Of a stretch of DNA of 6,164 nt, positions 1 through 6,088 are shown one piece after another. Origin of the DNA: JACQAI01 sp035507915 (GTDB lineage: Bacteria; Pseudomonadota; Alphaproteobacteria; Elsterales; Elsteraceae); contig DATJNS010000313.1 in NCBI GenBank assembly GCA_035507915.1, positions 1 to 6,164 on the forward strand, in the 5' to 3' direction. The position numbers and the translations under genes were made by a program. Within the stretch, counting starts at the first letter, position 1; each line of letters begins with the position of its first letter. The notes under the pieces are model-generated. The model saw nothing but the letters and a program-made list of their open reading frames with translations, ran no database searches and had not been told where the DNA came from.

Positions 1-201
1 GACGCGCCGCCGGACTTCGTCCAGGGCATGCTGCGCGCGATCATCGGTTTCGAGCTGCCGATCGCGCGCCTCGAGGGGAAGTGGAAGATGAGCCAGAACC
101 GCAACGAGACCGACCGCGCCGGCGTCGTCGACGGCTTGCGCCGCGAGGGCGGCCCGGCCGAGGCGGCGGTCGCCGCGGCGGTGGCGAACGCGGCGCGTTA
201 G
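1..201 (+). CDS. PaiB-like FMN-binding negative transcriptional regulator, C-terminal fragment
   Basis: The first 66 codons of the window are open in frame 1 and end with TAG at 199-201; the 5' part lies outside. The visible residues 16-34 contain GFELPIARLEGKWKMSQNR. This matches the conserved C-terminal GFEI-x-RLEGKWKLSQNR block of the PaiB family (FMN_bind_2), followed by the usual DRAGVV-x-GL stretch. Family members are about 200-215 residues with a split-barrel flavin-binding fold. PaiB of Bacillus subtilis was described as a repressor of sporulation and protease genes; many homologues have unknown targets. The Ala-rich tail (residues 53-66) is typical of a variable C-terminus in a GC-rich genome. 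The gene is separated by 114 bp from the next gene on the same strand, so co-transcription is possible but not shown. The family call rests on one strong motif in a fragment; a regulatory role here is inferred. Confidence 0.85.
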   Translation, partial: DAPPDFVQGMLRAIIGFELPIARLEGKWKMSQNRNETDRAGVVDGLRREGGPAEAAVAAAVANAAR

Positions 202-315
202 CGCCTGCCGCGGTCGCGGGGGGCCGCCCTGCCATGCGCCGGGGCTATGGTTCGAGGGGGGCGCCCCGGAGTAATCTCCCGGCGCGCTACGAGCCGGCGA
301 CGCCTCTGAGCACCC
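202..315 (+). other. Intergenic region with a 10-bp GC palindrome upstream of the first PhyH gene
   Basis: This 114-bp gap follows the PaiB-like gene. It holds a perfect palindrome, GGGGCGCCCC, at 258-267, and just after it an imperfect inverted repeat (CCGGAG at 266-271 against CTCCCGG at 276-282 around TAAT). No T-run follows, so an intrinsic terminator is not supported. I see no convincing -35/-10 pair and no good Shine-Dalgarno before the ATG at 316. The palindrome could be an operator or simply a product of the high GC content. Confidence 0.3.
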
Positions 316-1419
316 ATGGAGCAACGGTCAGCCAAATTCTGGACGCGGGCACGGGACGTCGCCATGACGCCGATCTGGCTCGGCCAGCTCATGACCGGCG
401 CGAAGTCGTTCGGCGACAATCCGATCCTCGGCAGCCGGCGGCTCAACGAACTCGGCCTGCATGCCGGCCGCGTCGCGCTCGCGCACAAGCTCGCGACCTG
501 GCGCCGCGCGCGGCTCGCCCATCTGATCTCCGACGCCGACCGCCGCGACTTCGAGCGCGACGGCTTCGTGATCAAACGCAATCTGCTCGCGCCGGACGCG
601 TTCGAGGCCCTGGTCGCGCAAGTGAAGGCCTATCGCGGTCCGGTGCGCGAGACCGTGCAGGGCGACGCGCTGACGCGCCGCATCGCACTCGACCGCACCG
701 TGCTGGGACGCATTCCGGCGGCACGCGACCTGCTCCGCATGCCGGCATGGCGCGGTCTGGTGCGCTACGTCGGCAGTGCCGATGCTGAGCCGGTCGTCTA
801 CCTGCAGACCATTCTGAGCCACGTCGTCGAGGGCGCGCAGCCCGACCCGCAGCTCGCGCTCCACGCCGACACCTTCCATCCGTCGGTCAAGGCGTGGCTA
901 TTCCTGACCGACGTGCCCGAGGACGATGGCCCGTTCGTCTACGTGCCGGGCTCGCACCGCGCGAGCGAGCGGCGGCTCGCCTGGGAGCGTCGCATCAGCG
1001 TCGGCATCCACGACCAGGACCGCTTGACCCGCCGCGGCTCGTTCCGCGTCGACGCCGCGGTGCTCGAAGAACTCGGCCTGCCGCCGCCGCGCGCCTGCGC
1101 GGTGCCCGCCAATACGCTCGTGGTCGCCGACACGTTCGGGTTTCACGCGCGCGGCGCGAGCGCCCACCCATCGTTGCGCGTCGAGGTCTGGGCCTACGGA
1201 CGGCGCAGCCCGTTCCTGCCGTGGGTCGGGCTCGATCCCTGGAGAATCCCGGCGCTCGGCAACCGGCGCGCCGGCTGGTTCTGGTCGGCCGGCGACGCGA
1301 TCGAGGCGTCCGGCGGACCGCTCAACGTGTGGCGTTTGCGCGCGGAGGCCTCGGCGTTCGATCCGCTGATCGACGTGCCGCAATTCCCGGTCCACCACCT
1401 TCGATTTCCGTGGCGGTGA
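316..1419 (+). CDS. Phytanoyl-CoA dioxygenase (PhyH) family Fe(II)/2-oxoglutarate oxygenase, copy 1
   Basis: This 367-residue protein has the PhyH-family catalytic set. The metal-binding HxD is H183-A-D185, within LHADTFHPSVKAWLFL. A conserved turn, YVPGSHR, lies at 209-215. The distal histidine is H277, in ADTFGFHARG, and R288 lies 11 residues later, the spacing seen in human PHYH (H175, D177, H264, R275), where the Arg binds 2-oxoglutarate. The expected reaction is O2- and 2OG-dependent hydroxylation, probably of a lipid-like or other hydrophobic small molecule in the cytosol. The substrate cannot be inferred. The N-terminus carries AKSFGDNPILGS (29-40) and FERDGFVIKR (79-88), both matched in the second copy at 4903-6003. 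The start at ATG 316 is the longest; ATG 364 (residue 17) has a GGGA at a better distance and would also keep all conserved sequence. The next gene follows after 13 bp, suggesting an operon. The exact enzyme identity is unknown. Confidence 0.92.
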   Translation: MEQRSAKFWTRARDVAMTPIWLGQLMTGAKSFGDNPILGSRRLNELGLHAGRVALAHKLATWRRARLAHLISDADRRDFERDGFVIKRNLLAPDAFEALVAQVKAYRGPVRETVQGDALTRRIALDRTVLGRIPAARDLLRMPAWRGLVRYVGSADAEPVVYLQTILSHVVEGAQPDPQLALHADTFHPSVKAWLFLTDVPEDDGPFVYVPGSHRASERRLAWERRISVGIHDQDRLTRRGSFRVDAAVLEELGLPPPRACAVPANTLVVADTFGFHARGASAHPSLRVEVWAYGRRSPFLPWVGLDPWRIPALGNRRAGWFWSAGDAIEASGGPLNVWRLRAEASAFDPLIDVPQFPVHHLRFPWR

Positions 1420-1432
1420 GCGACGCAACCGG

Positions 1433-2356
1433 ATGACCACGCTGTCGGCCGACGTGCTGGTGCGGCCGGTGTCGCAGCGCGCCGCGGTCGTCATGCTGAT
1501 CGTCGTCGTGGTCGCGTGGGGCCTCGCCTGGCCGGTCAACAAGCTGATCCTCGCGCAGCTGTCGCCCTTGTGGACCGCGGCGCTGCGCTCGACGATCGGC
1601 ACCGTGGCGCTGTTCGTCATGGCGGCGGGCGCGCGGCGTCTCCGGATGCCGCCGCGCGCCGACCTGCCGGTGCTCTTCAGCATCAGCCTTCTGCACATGG
1701 TGGGCTTCGTCGTGCTGTCGAGCATCGGCCTGCAGCTGGTCGCGACCGGGCGCTCGGTGGTGCTCGCCTACACGACGCCGCTGTGGGTGGTGCCGGGCGC
1801 GCGCCTGTTCCTCGGCGAGCGCATCACCGCGCGCCGCGCCGCCGGCGCCGTCATGGGCCTGCTCGGGCTCGCCGCTCTGTTCAATCCGTTCGCCTTCGAC
1901 TGGAGCGATCGCCACGCCGTGCTCGGCAACCTGGCGCTGCTCGGCGCGGCCTTGTGCTGGGCCGCCAGCATCCTGCACATCCGCGGCCATCCGTGGCGCT
2001 CGCCAGTGTTCGATCTGGTGCCGTGGGAGGCCTTGCTCGCCTCGATCATCCTGCTCTCGCTCGCTGTGACGATCGACGGCTGGCCGACCGCGCGCTTCAC
2101 AACCGAGCTCGTGCTCCTGCTGCTCTACGGCGGCATCCCGGCGACCGCGATCGCCTACTGGGCGACCGGCGTGGCGAGCCGCGGCCTGCCCGCGGTCACG
2201 ATGTCGCTCGGCCTGTTGGCGGCGCCGCTGATCAGCATCTCGACCGCGACCGTGGCGTTCGGCGAGCCGCTGTCGGCGGCGCTGGTCGCCGCCCTCGTGC
2301 TGATCATCGGCGGGGTTGCGGTGGGTGCGACCGGCGGGCGCGGGGTGCGCCGATAG
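1433..2356 (+). CDS. EamA/DMT-superfamily permease
   Basis: This 307-residue, very hydrophobic protein has about ten predicted membrane helices, at roughly 17-39, 45-66, 78-100, 103-124, 135-152, 164-183, 194-213, 226-246, 251-275 and 280-299. They fall into two similar halves of five, the EamA (DUF6) tandem arrangement. The typical glutamate motif near the end of each half is visible: LFLGERIT at 125-132 and AFGEPLS at 275-281. Early helix 1 has the AWGLAWPVNK signature often seen in this family. Characterised members export amino acids, nucleobases or other metabolites across the inner membrane; direction and substrate cannot be read here. The ATG lies 13 bp after the PhyH stop, with GGTGAG at 1415-1420 as a weak, rather distant ribosome site. 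The tight spacing suggests co-transcription with copy 1 of PhyH, so a role in moving its substrate or product is a reasonable guess only. Confidence 0.92.
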   Translation: MTTLSADVLVRPVSQRAAVVMLIVVVVAWGLAWPVNKLILAQLSPLWTAALRSTIGTVALFVMAAGARRLRMPPRADLPVLFSISLLHMVGFVVLSSIGLQLVATGRSVVLAYTTPLWVVPGARLFLGERITARRAAGAVMGLLGLAALFNPFAFDWSDRHAVLGNLALLGAALCWAASILHIRGHPWRSPVFDLVPWEALLASIILLSLAVTIDGWPTARFTTELVLLLLYGGIPATAIAYWATGVASRGLPAVTMSLGLLAAPLISISTATVAFGEPLSAALVAALVLIIGGVAVGATGGRGVRR

Positions 2357-2370
2357 GGCCCGGCGGGCCC
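2356..2370 (+). terminator. Possible GC-rich stem-loop after the EamA gene
   Basis: GGGCCC at 2356-2361 and GGGCCC at 2365-2370 form a 6-bp perfect stem around a GGC loop, directly overlapping the last base of the EamA stop codon. No T-tract follows, so it is not a classic Rho-independent terminator. It may still slow or end transcription, since an AT-rich promoter-like island follows within 40 bp. In such GC-rich DNA a chance palindrome is also possible. Confidence 0.35.
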
Positions 2371-2395
2371 CTGCGGCGGGGCGCGACGATTGGCC

Positions 2396-2423
2396 GATAA
2401 GTTGCTATTATTGAACGGTTAAG
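2396..2423 (+). promoter_or_regulatory. AT-rich promoter-like island upstream of the TonB-like gene
   Basis: The stretch from 2396 to 2423 is strikingly AT-rich for this window and contains TATTAT at 2406-2411, a 5-of-6 match to a sigma-70 -10 box. No good -35 hexamer sits 16-18 bp upstream; TTGGCC at 2390-2395 is too close. A second possibility is TTGAAC at 2411-2416 as a -35, but no -10 follows it. The position between the EamA and TonB-like genes suggests a separate transcription unit for the TonB-like/P450 pair. The location is better supported than the exact boxes. Confidence 0.35.
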
Positions 2424-2448
2424 ACAGCCCTGCCAGGTTGCTGCCGCT

Positions 2449-2514
2449 ATGACGTGGCCGATGATGTCGCCCTGGCCGCCGGCGCGCCCGCCGGCCCCCA
2501 TGGTCGCCCGATGA
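2449..2514 (+). other. Candidate proline-rich leader mini-ORF overlapping the TonB-like start
   Basis: An ATG at 2449 opens 21 codons that end with TGA at 2512-2514. The peptide begins MTWPMMSPWPP and is rich in proline (7 of 21) with two Trp. Its stop overlaps the ATG at 2511 as ATGA, the classic geometry for translational coupling. Nearly all third positions are G or C. The ribosome site is weak: AGG at 2435-2437, 11 bases upstream. It also overlaps the possible GTG-initiated extension of the TonB-like gene in another frame, so only one of these readings is likely to be used. It may be a chance ORF. Confidence 0.25.
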
Positions 2515-3434
2515 TCGCCCAGGCGATCCGCAGCTTCGACCGCTCGCCGGTGCCCGGGCGCTCGATCGCGCTGCGCTCGCCGGGCTCCAAGCGGCCCGGC
2601 CAGCTGAGCGACTATGTCGACGAGTTCGACCCGTTCGCCGGCGTGTTCGCGCTGTTCCTGCTGCTCGGGCTGCTGACCGGGCTGTTCGTGCTGCAGCTCG
2701 GCATCGATCGCAACCCGCCGCCGCCGCCGCTGCTGCTCCAGGTCGCGCTGGTGCCCGAGCCGATGCCCGAGCCGGTGATCACGCCGAGCGTCCCGCCGCC
2801 GACCACGCCGCTCAAGCAGCGCGACTCGGTGGCGCTCGGCAAGGGCGACGAGTCGATCGACACCGGCAAGAAGGAGCAGGAGGCCGGCCGCCCGGTGGTG
2901 GCGCCCTTCAGCGTCCCGAGCGAGAATCGGCTGCTCAACGAGGCGCCGCAGCCGATGAGCTCGAAGGTCGTCGACCCCAAGGCGTCGACCGCGGCCACGC
3001 CGGTGCCGTTCAGCCCCGACGCGACCCAGAACAACGCCGACAAGGCGCCGCGCTCGGCGTCCGCCGAGACGCCGCCGGCCGGCACGGTCCAGCAGGCGGT
3101 CGTGCCGACCGCGCCCGAGGAAGACGAGCCCGGCGGGCCGAAGAACGCCGGCCAGGGCGCCATGATGGCGGCCGGCCTGGTGCGCGGCCCGAAGCCCCCC
3201 TATCCGTTGGAGGCGCGCCGCGAGGGCGTCGAGGGCAAGGTCATGCTGCGCGTCACGGTCAACGCCGAGGGGCGCGTGACCTCGGTGACCGTGGTGGCGT
3301 CGAGCGGCCACGACATCCTCGACCGCGCGGCGCGCGACGGCGTCGCCAAGTGGCGCTTCTCGCCGGCGCACCGCGCCGCCGGCGCGATCGCCAGCGTTTA
3401 CGACGTGCCGATCGAGTTCAAGCTGAACAACTGA
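2511..3434 (+). CDS. TonB-like energy transducer (single membrane helix, Pro-rich linker, TonB C-terminal domain)
   Basis: From ATG 2511 the protein has 307 residues. A cytoplasmic stretch of about 40 residues is followed by one hydrophobic helix at about 42-65 (FAGVFALFLLLGLLTGLFVL). Next come a proline-rich segment (69-101, with PEPMPEPVITP) and a long low-complexity periplasmic spacer. The C-terminal TonB domain spans about 227-307, with the PPYPLEARREGVEGKV start, the VASSGHDILDRAA block and the KWRFSPA motif around Trp281. TonB proteins pass inner-membrane proton-motive energy to outer-membrane receptors together with ExbB/ExbD. Neither partner nor a receptor is in the window, and the helix lacks the Ser-x3-His motif of TonB and TolA. 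An in-frame GTG at 2454 would add 19 residues; neither start has a good ribosome site, so ATG was preferred. The P450 gene begins 19 bp after the stop. The family call is firm; a role in iron or nutrient uptake is not shown. Confidence 0.88.
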   Translation: MIAQAIRSFDRSPVPGRSIALRSPGSKRPGQLSDYVDEFDPFAGVFALFLLLGLLTGLFVLQLGIDRNPPPPPLLLQVALVPEPMPEPVITPSVPPPTTPLKQRDSVALGKGDESIDTGKKEQEAGRPVVAPFSVPSENRLLNEAPQPMSSKVVDPKASTAATPVPFSPDATQNNADKAPRSASAETPPAGTVQQAVVPTAPEEDEPGGPKNAGQGAMMAAGLVRGPKPPYPLEARREGVEGKVMLRVTVNAEGRVTSVTVVASSGHDILDRAARDGVAKWRFSPAHRAAGAIASVYDVPIEFKLNN

Positions 3435-3453
3435 CCGCAGGCGCGGGGTCGCC

Positions 3454-4821
3454 ATGACGGACACGCCGCTCCATACGCCGGCGCCGCAGCCCGTCGACGC
3501 GGACCAGCCGTGGTGGCGCACGCTGATCGCCTTCCGGCGCAACGTCATCGCGACCTGGCCGCCGGCGGCCTACGACGCGCGCGTGCGCGTCGGCGGCTTC
3601 CTCGGCCGGCGCTGGCTGCTGCTCAACGATCCCGACGGCATCCGCCGCGTGCTGATCGACAACCCCGACAACTACCGGCGCACGCGCGCGACCGTGCGGA
3701 TCCTCCGACCGATCATCGGCCGCGGCCTGTTCCTCAGCGACGGCGAGGACTGGAGGCGCCAGCGCCGCACGCTCGCGCCGGCGTTCGCGCCGCGCGTCGT
3801 GCCGGTGCTCGCGCGCCACGTCGCGACGGTCGCCGCCGACGCGGTCGCGCGCCTCGCCGGGCGCGCCGGCGCGCCGGTCGATCTCTACGCCGAGATGCAG
3901 CGCGTCGCGCTCGAGATCGCCGCGCGCTCGATGTTCTCGCTCGAGATGGATCGCGACGGCGCGCTGCTGCGCGATCGTTTGACCCGTTACGCGCAGCATC
4001 TCGGGCGGCCCTATCTGCTCGACCTCCTGCTGCCGACCGCGATCCCGACCTGGCACGACGTCGCGCGCTGGGTCTTCAAGCTGCGCTGGATGCGCCTGAT
4101 CGACCGCGTGATGGCGCGGCGCGCGGCCGCGCCGGCGCCCGAGGGCGCGGAGCCGCGCGACCTGTTCGATCTCCTGGTCGCGGCGCGCGATCCCGACGGC
4201 GGCGCCGCGTTCACGCGCGCCCAGCTGCGCGACCAGCTCGCGACCCTGCTGGTGGCGGGCCACGAGACCACCGCGGTCGCGCTGTTCTGGTCGCTCTACC
4301 TGCTGGCGCGCGCGCCGGCCGAGCAGCAGCGCCTGGCCGACGAGGCCGCCGGCTGCGCGCTCACGCCGGAACGCGCCTTCGACGCGCTCGCGCGATTGCC
4401 CTACGCGCGCGCGGTGGTCAGCGAGGCGCTGCGCCTCTATCCGCCCGCCTTCACGATCGTGCGCGAGGCGATCGCCGACGATCGCGCGGGCGACGTCGTC
4501 ATCCCGGCGCGCACCGTGGTGATGATCGCGCCGTGGGTGCTGCATCGGCACCGCGCGCTGTGGCGCGAGCCCGAGCGCTTCGACCCGACGCGCTTCCTGC
4601 CCGACGCGCCGCCGCCCGAGCGCTTCGCCTACCTGCCGTTCGGCGCCGGCCCGCGCGTCTGCATCGGCGCGCAGTTCGCGCTGACCGAAGCGACGCTCAC
4701 GCTCGCCGCGCTCGTCAAAGCCTTCCGCATCACGCTCGCGCCCGGGCCGCCGGTCACACCGGTCGCCATCGTCACCACGCGCCCCGACCACGCGCCGTCC
4801 TTCCGGCTGGAGAAGCGCTGA
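3454..4821 (+). CDS. Cytochrome P450 monooxygenase
   Basis: This 455-residue protein is a full-length soluble P450 haem monooxygenase. Landmarks in order are: helix-C WRRQRR at 100-105 (haem propionate contact); I-helix AGHETT at 268-273 (oxygen activation); the K-helix ExxR at E324-A-L-R327, followed by LYPP; PERFDPTRF at 373-381; and the haem loop FGAGPRVCIG at 396-405 with the thiolate ligand Cys403. The AGHETT, LRLYPP and PRVCIGxxFALTEA forms resemble the fatty-acid and terpenoid hydroxylase-like P450s (CYP4/CYP102-type sequence style) more than typical short actinobacterial P450s. This is a resemblance, not a subfamily assignment. There is no N-terminal membrane anchor and no fused reductase, so external electron donors are required; no ferredoxin or reductase gene is in the window. 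The gene follows the TonB-like gene by 19 bp, suggesting one transcript, with only a weak GGGG ribosome site at 3443-3446. Substrate unknown. Confidence 0.96.
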   Translation: MTDTPLHTPAPQPVDADQPWWRTLIAFRRNVIATWPPAAYDARVRVGGFLGRRWLLLNDPDGIRRVLIDNPDNYRRTRATVRILRPIIGRGLFLSDGEDWRRQRRTLAPAFAPRVVPVLARHVATVAADAVARLAGRAGAPVDLYAEMQRVALEIAARSMFSLEMDRDGALLRDRLTRYAQHLGRPYLLDLLLPTAIPTWHDVARWVFKLRWMRLIDRVMARRAAAPAPEGAEPRDLFDLLVAARDPDGGAAFTRAQLRDQLATLLVAGHETTAVALFWSLYLLARAPAEQQRLADEAAGCALTPERAFDALARLPYARAVVSEALRLYPPAFTIVREAIADDRAGDVVIPARTVVMIAPWVLHRHRALWREPERFDPTRFLPDAPPPERFAYLPFGAGPRVCIGAQFALTEATLTLAALVKAFRITLAPGPPVTPVAIVTTRPDHAPSFRLEKR

Positions 4822-4902
4822 GCGGAGGCCCCGGTTTCCTTGCCAAATCAGCGCCTTCTTGGTACTGACGGCCGAGGCTGAGCCACTGGTCCATTGGTCA
4901 GA
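4822..4902 (+). promoter_or_regulatory. 81-bp gap with weak promoter candidate before the second PhyH gene
   Basis: TTGCCA at 4840-4845 matches a sigma-70 -35 box at 5 of 6 positions. A 17-bp spacer leads to TACTGA at 4863-4868, which is a poor -10. The end of the gap has two close TGGTC copies (4887-4891 and 4895-4899). No clear Shine-Dalgarno precedes the ATG at 4903. The gap is short enough that read-through from the P450 gene is equally possible. Confidence 0.25.
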
Positions 4903-6003
4903 ATGTCGGACGTTTCCGCCCCGCGCCTCGCGCCCAATCCGCCGCCGCGTCTCGCCAAGCGGGCGGGCGCCAAGGTGCGGCCGTGGCGCTGGCTGTTCGC
5001 CCCGGTCTATCTCTTCACCATCGCGAGCTCGGCCAAGTCGTTCCGCGACAATCCGGTGATCGGCAGTCCGACGCTCAATCGTTGGGGTCTGCACGTGCTG
5101 CGCCGGCGCGTCGCTGCGTGGCTCGGCGCGCTGCGCCGCCGCCAGCTCGCCCCGCTGATCTCGGCCGAGGACCGCGCCGCCTTCGAGCGCGACGGCTTCA
5201 TCATCAAGCGCGACTTCCTCGACGACGCGAGCTTCCGCGCGCTGCGCGCCGAGATCTTCGGGCTCGAGACGCGCGCGCGCGAGGCCGTGATCGGCGACAC
5301 GCTGACGCGGCTGATCCCGCTCGACGCCATCACCTTGCGCGCGCTGCCGACCACGCGCGGCGTGCTCGAGGGCGGGCGTTACCGCAACCTGCTGGCCTAT
5401 GTCGGCTCGTTCAAGCGCAAGCCGCACTTCTACGTGCAGACCGTGTTCAGCCGGCATTGCGACGCCGAGCCCGACGTGCAGTCGTTCTTCCACTCCGACA
5501 CCTTCCATCCGACCGTGAAGGCCTGGCTGTTCCTCGACGACGTCGTCGAGGACGCCATCCCGTTCACCTATGTGCCGGGCTCGCACCGCCACACCAGACG
5601 ACGCCTGGCGTGGGAGCGCCGCCTGTCGCGCACCGCGCGCACCGCCGGCGACCGGCTGACCGCCGAGGGCTCGCTGCGCATCACGGAAGCCGAGATCCGC
5701 CGGCTCGGCTACGGGCCGCCGCAGCGCATCCCGGTCCCCGCCAACACGCTGGTGGTCGCCGACACCAGCGGCATCCACGCGCGCGGCACCACCGATCGCC
5801 GGACCCGGCGGGTGTCGATCTGGGCGTACAGCCGCAGCAACCCGTTCCTGCCCTGGGTGTGGGGCGACATGGCGGCGCTGCCCGGCGTCAAGGGCCACGC
5901 GCTCCGGCTCTATTGGGCGATCACCGACCGCCTGAAGGACGCCGGCCGCAAACCCCGCGAATGGCGCTGGGTCGGTCAACGTTCGCCGCTGTCACCGCCG
6001 TAG
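4903..6003 (+). CDS. Phytanoyl-CoA dioxygenase (PhyH) family Fe(II)/2-oxoglutarate oxygenase, copy 2
   Basis: From ATG 4903 this is 366 residues, nearly the same length as the gene at 316-1419 and alignable with it along most of its length. The catalytic set is complete: H197-S-D199 in FFHSDTFHPTVKAWLFL, YVPGSHR at 223-229, distal H292 in ADTSGIHARG, and the 2OG-binding candidate R303, again 11 residues later. Shared blocks outside the core are AKSFRDNPVIGS (44-55), FERDGFIIKR (94-103), and PFLPWV (314-319). Upstream of the first block this copy has an extra basic and proline-rich N-terminus, then a hydrophobic patch, WLFAPVYLFTIA (30-41), which may touch the membrane. A TTG at 4894 would add three residues; ATG was chosen because it is the stronger start codon. 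The reaction is expected to be 2OG-dependent hydroxylation of an unknown, probably hydrophobic, substrate. Context with a P450 directly upstream suggests successive oxidation steps, as inference only. Confidence 0.92.
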   Translation: MSDVSAPRLAPNPPPRLAKRAGAKVRPWRWLFAPVYLFTIASSAKSFRDNPVIGSPTLNRWGLHVLRRRVAAWLGALRRRQLAPLISAEDRAAFERDGFIIKRDFLDDASFRALRAEIFGLETRAREAVIGDTLTRLIPLDAITLRALPTTRGVLEGGRYRNLLAYVGSFKRKPHFYVQTVFSRHCDAEPDVQSFFHSDTFHPTVKAWLFLDDVVEDAIPFTYVPGSHRHTRRRLAWERRLSRTARTAGDRLTAEGSLRITEAEIRRLGYGPPQRIPVPANTLVVADTSGIHARGTTDRRTRRVSIWAYSRSNPFLPWVWGDMAALPGVKGHALRLYWAITDRLKDAGRKPREWRWVGQRSPLSPP

Positions 6004-6030
6004 TTTTCCTTTAATTGCAATGTAATAGGC
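6004..6030 (+). promoter_or_regulatory. AT-rich promoter-like stretch after the second PhyH gene
   Basis: Immediately after the TAG at 6001-6003 comes TTTTCCTTTAATTGCAATG and then TAATAG, the second AT-rich island in the window. TGTAAT at 6021-6026 is a 5-of-6 match to a -10 box, but no good -35 lies at the right distance. TTGCAA at 6015-6020 could be a -35 but has no matching -10. It most likely drives the gene starting near 6089; the exact elements are uncertain. Confidence 0.3.
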
Positions 6031-6036
6031 TCAAGT

Positions 6037-6054
6037 CCTGGCCCTCGGGCCGGG
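6037..6054 (+). other. Compact hairpin between the second PhyH gene and the next gene
   Basis: CCTGGCC (6037-6043) pairs with GGCCGGG (6048-6054), giving a 7-bp stem with one G-U pair and a four-base CTCG loop. No T-run follows it, which argues against an intrinsic terminator for the gene upstream. If the AT-rich island just before it is a promoter, the hairpin would lie at the start of the next transcript's leader. Confidence 0.4.
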
Positions 6055-6079
6055 ATGGTGCTATGGTGCGTGCCGAAGC

Positions 6080-6086
6080 GAGGTGG
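6080..6086 (+). promoter_or_regulatory. Ribosome binding site GAGGTGG for the gene at the window's end
   Basis: GAGGTGG at 6080-6086 is the best Shine-Dalgarno match in the window; the GAGG core lies five bases before the ATG at 6089. A second site, AGAAGGGG at 6107-6114, precedes an in-frame ATG at 6119. The two compete as the true start, so this site supports, but does not prove, the upstream one. Confidence 0.45.
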
Positions 6087-6088
6087 CG

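Noticed and set aside
81..788. A 235-codon + strand frame crossing the PaiB-like end and the start of the first PhyH gene
   Set aside because: Arg/Pro/Ala-rich shadow with no domain, out of frame with two well-supported genes.
3510..4868. A 452-codon + strand frame overlapping the P450 gene
   Set aside because: It is a shifted-frame shadow of the P450, dominated by Arg, Ala and Pro, without any domain. The P450 frame has all haem-binding and I-helix motifs.
3418..5979. An 853-codon open frame on the minus strand running antisense to the P450 and second PhyH genes
   Set aside because: Long antisense frames are common in very GC-rich DNA because stop codons are rare opposite G/C-biased codons. 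The translation is Arg/Ala/Gly-rich with no recognisable domain, while the + strand genes beneath it carry complete family motifs.
4983..6014. A 343-codon + strand frame over the second PhyH gene
   Set aside because: It is the shifted-frame shadow of the PhyH gene; the real frame carries the HxD, distal His and Arg residues.
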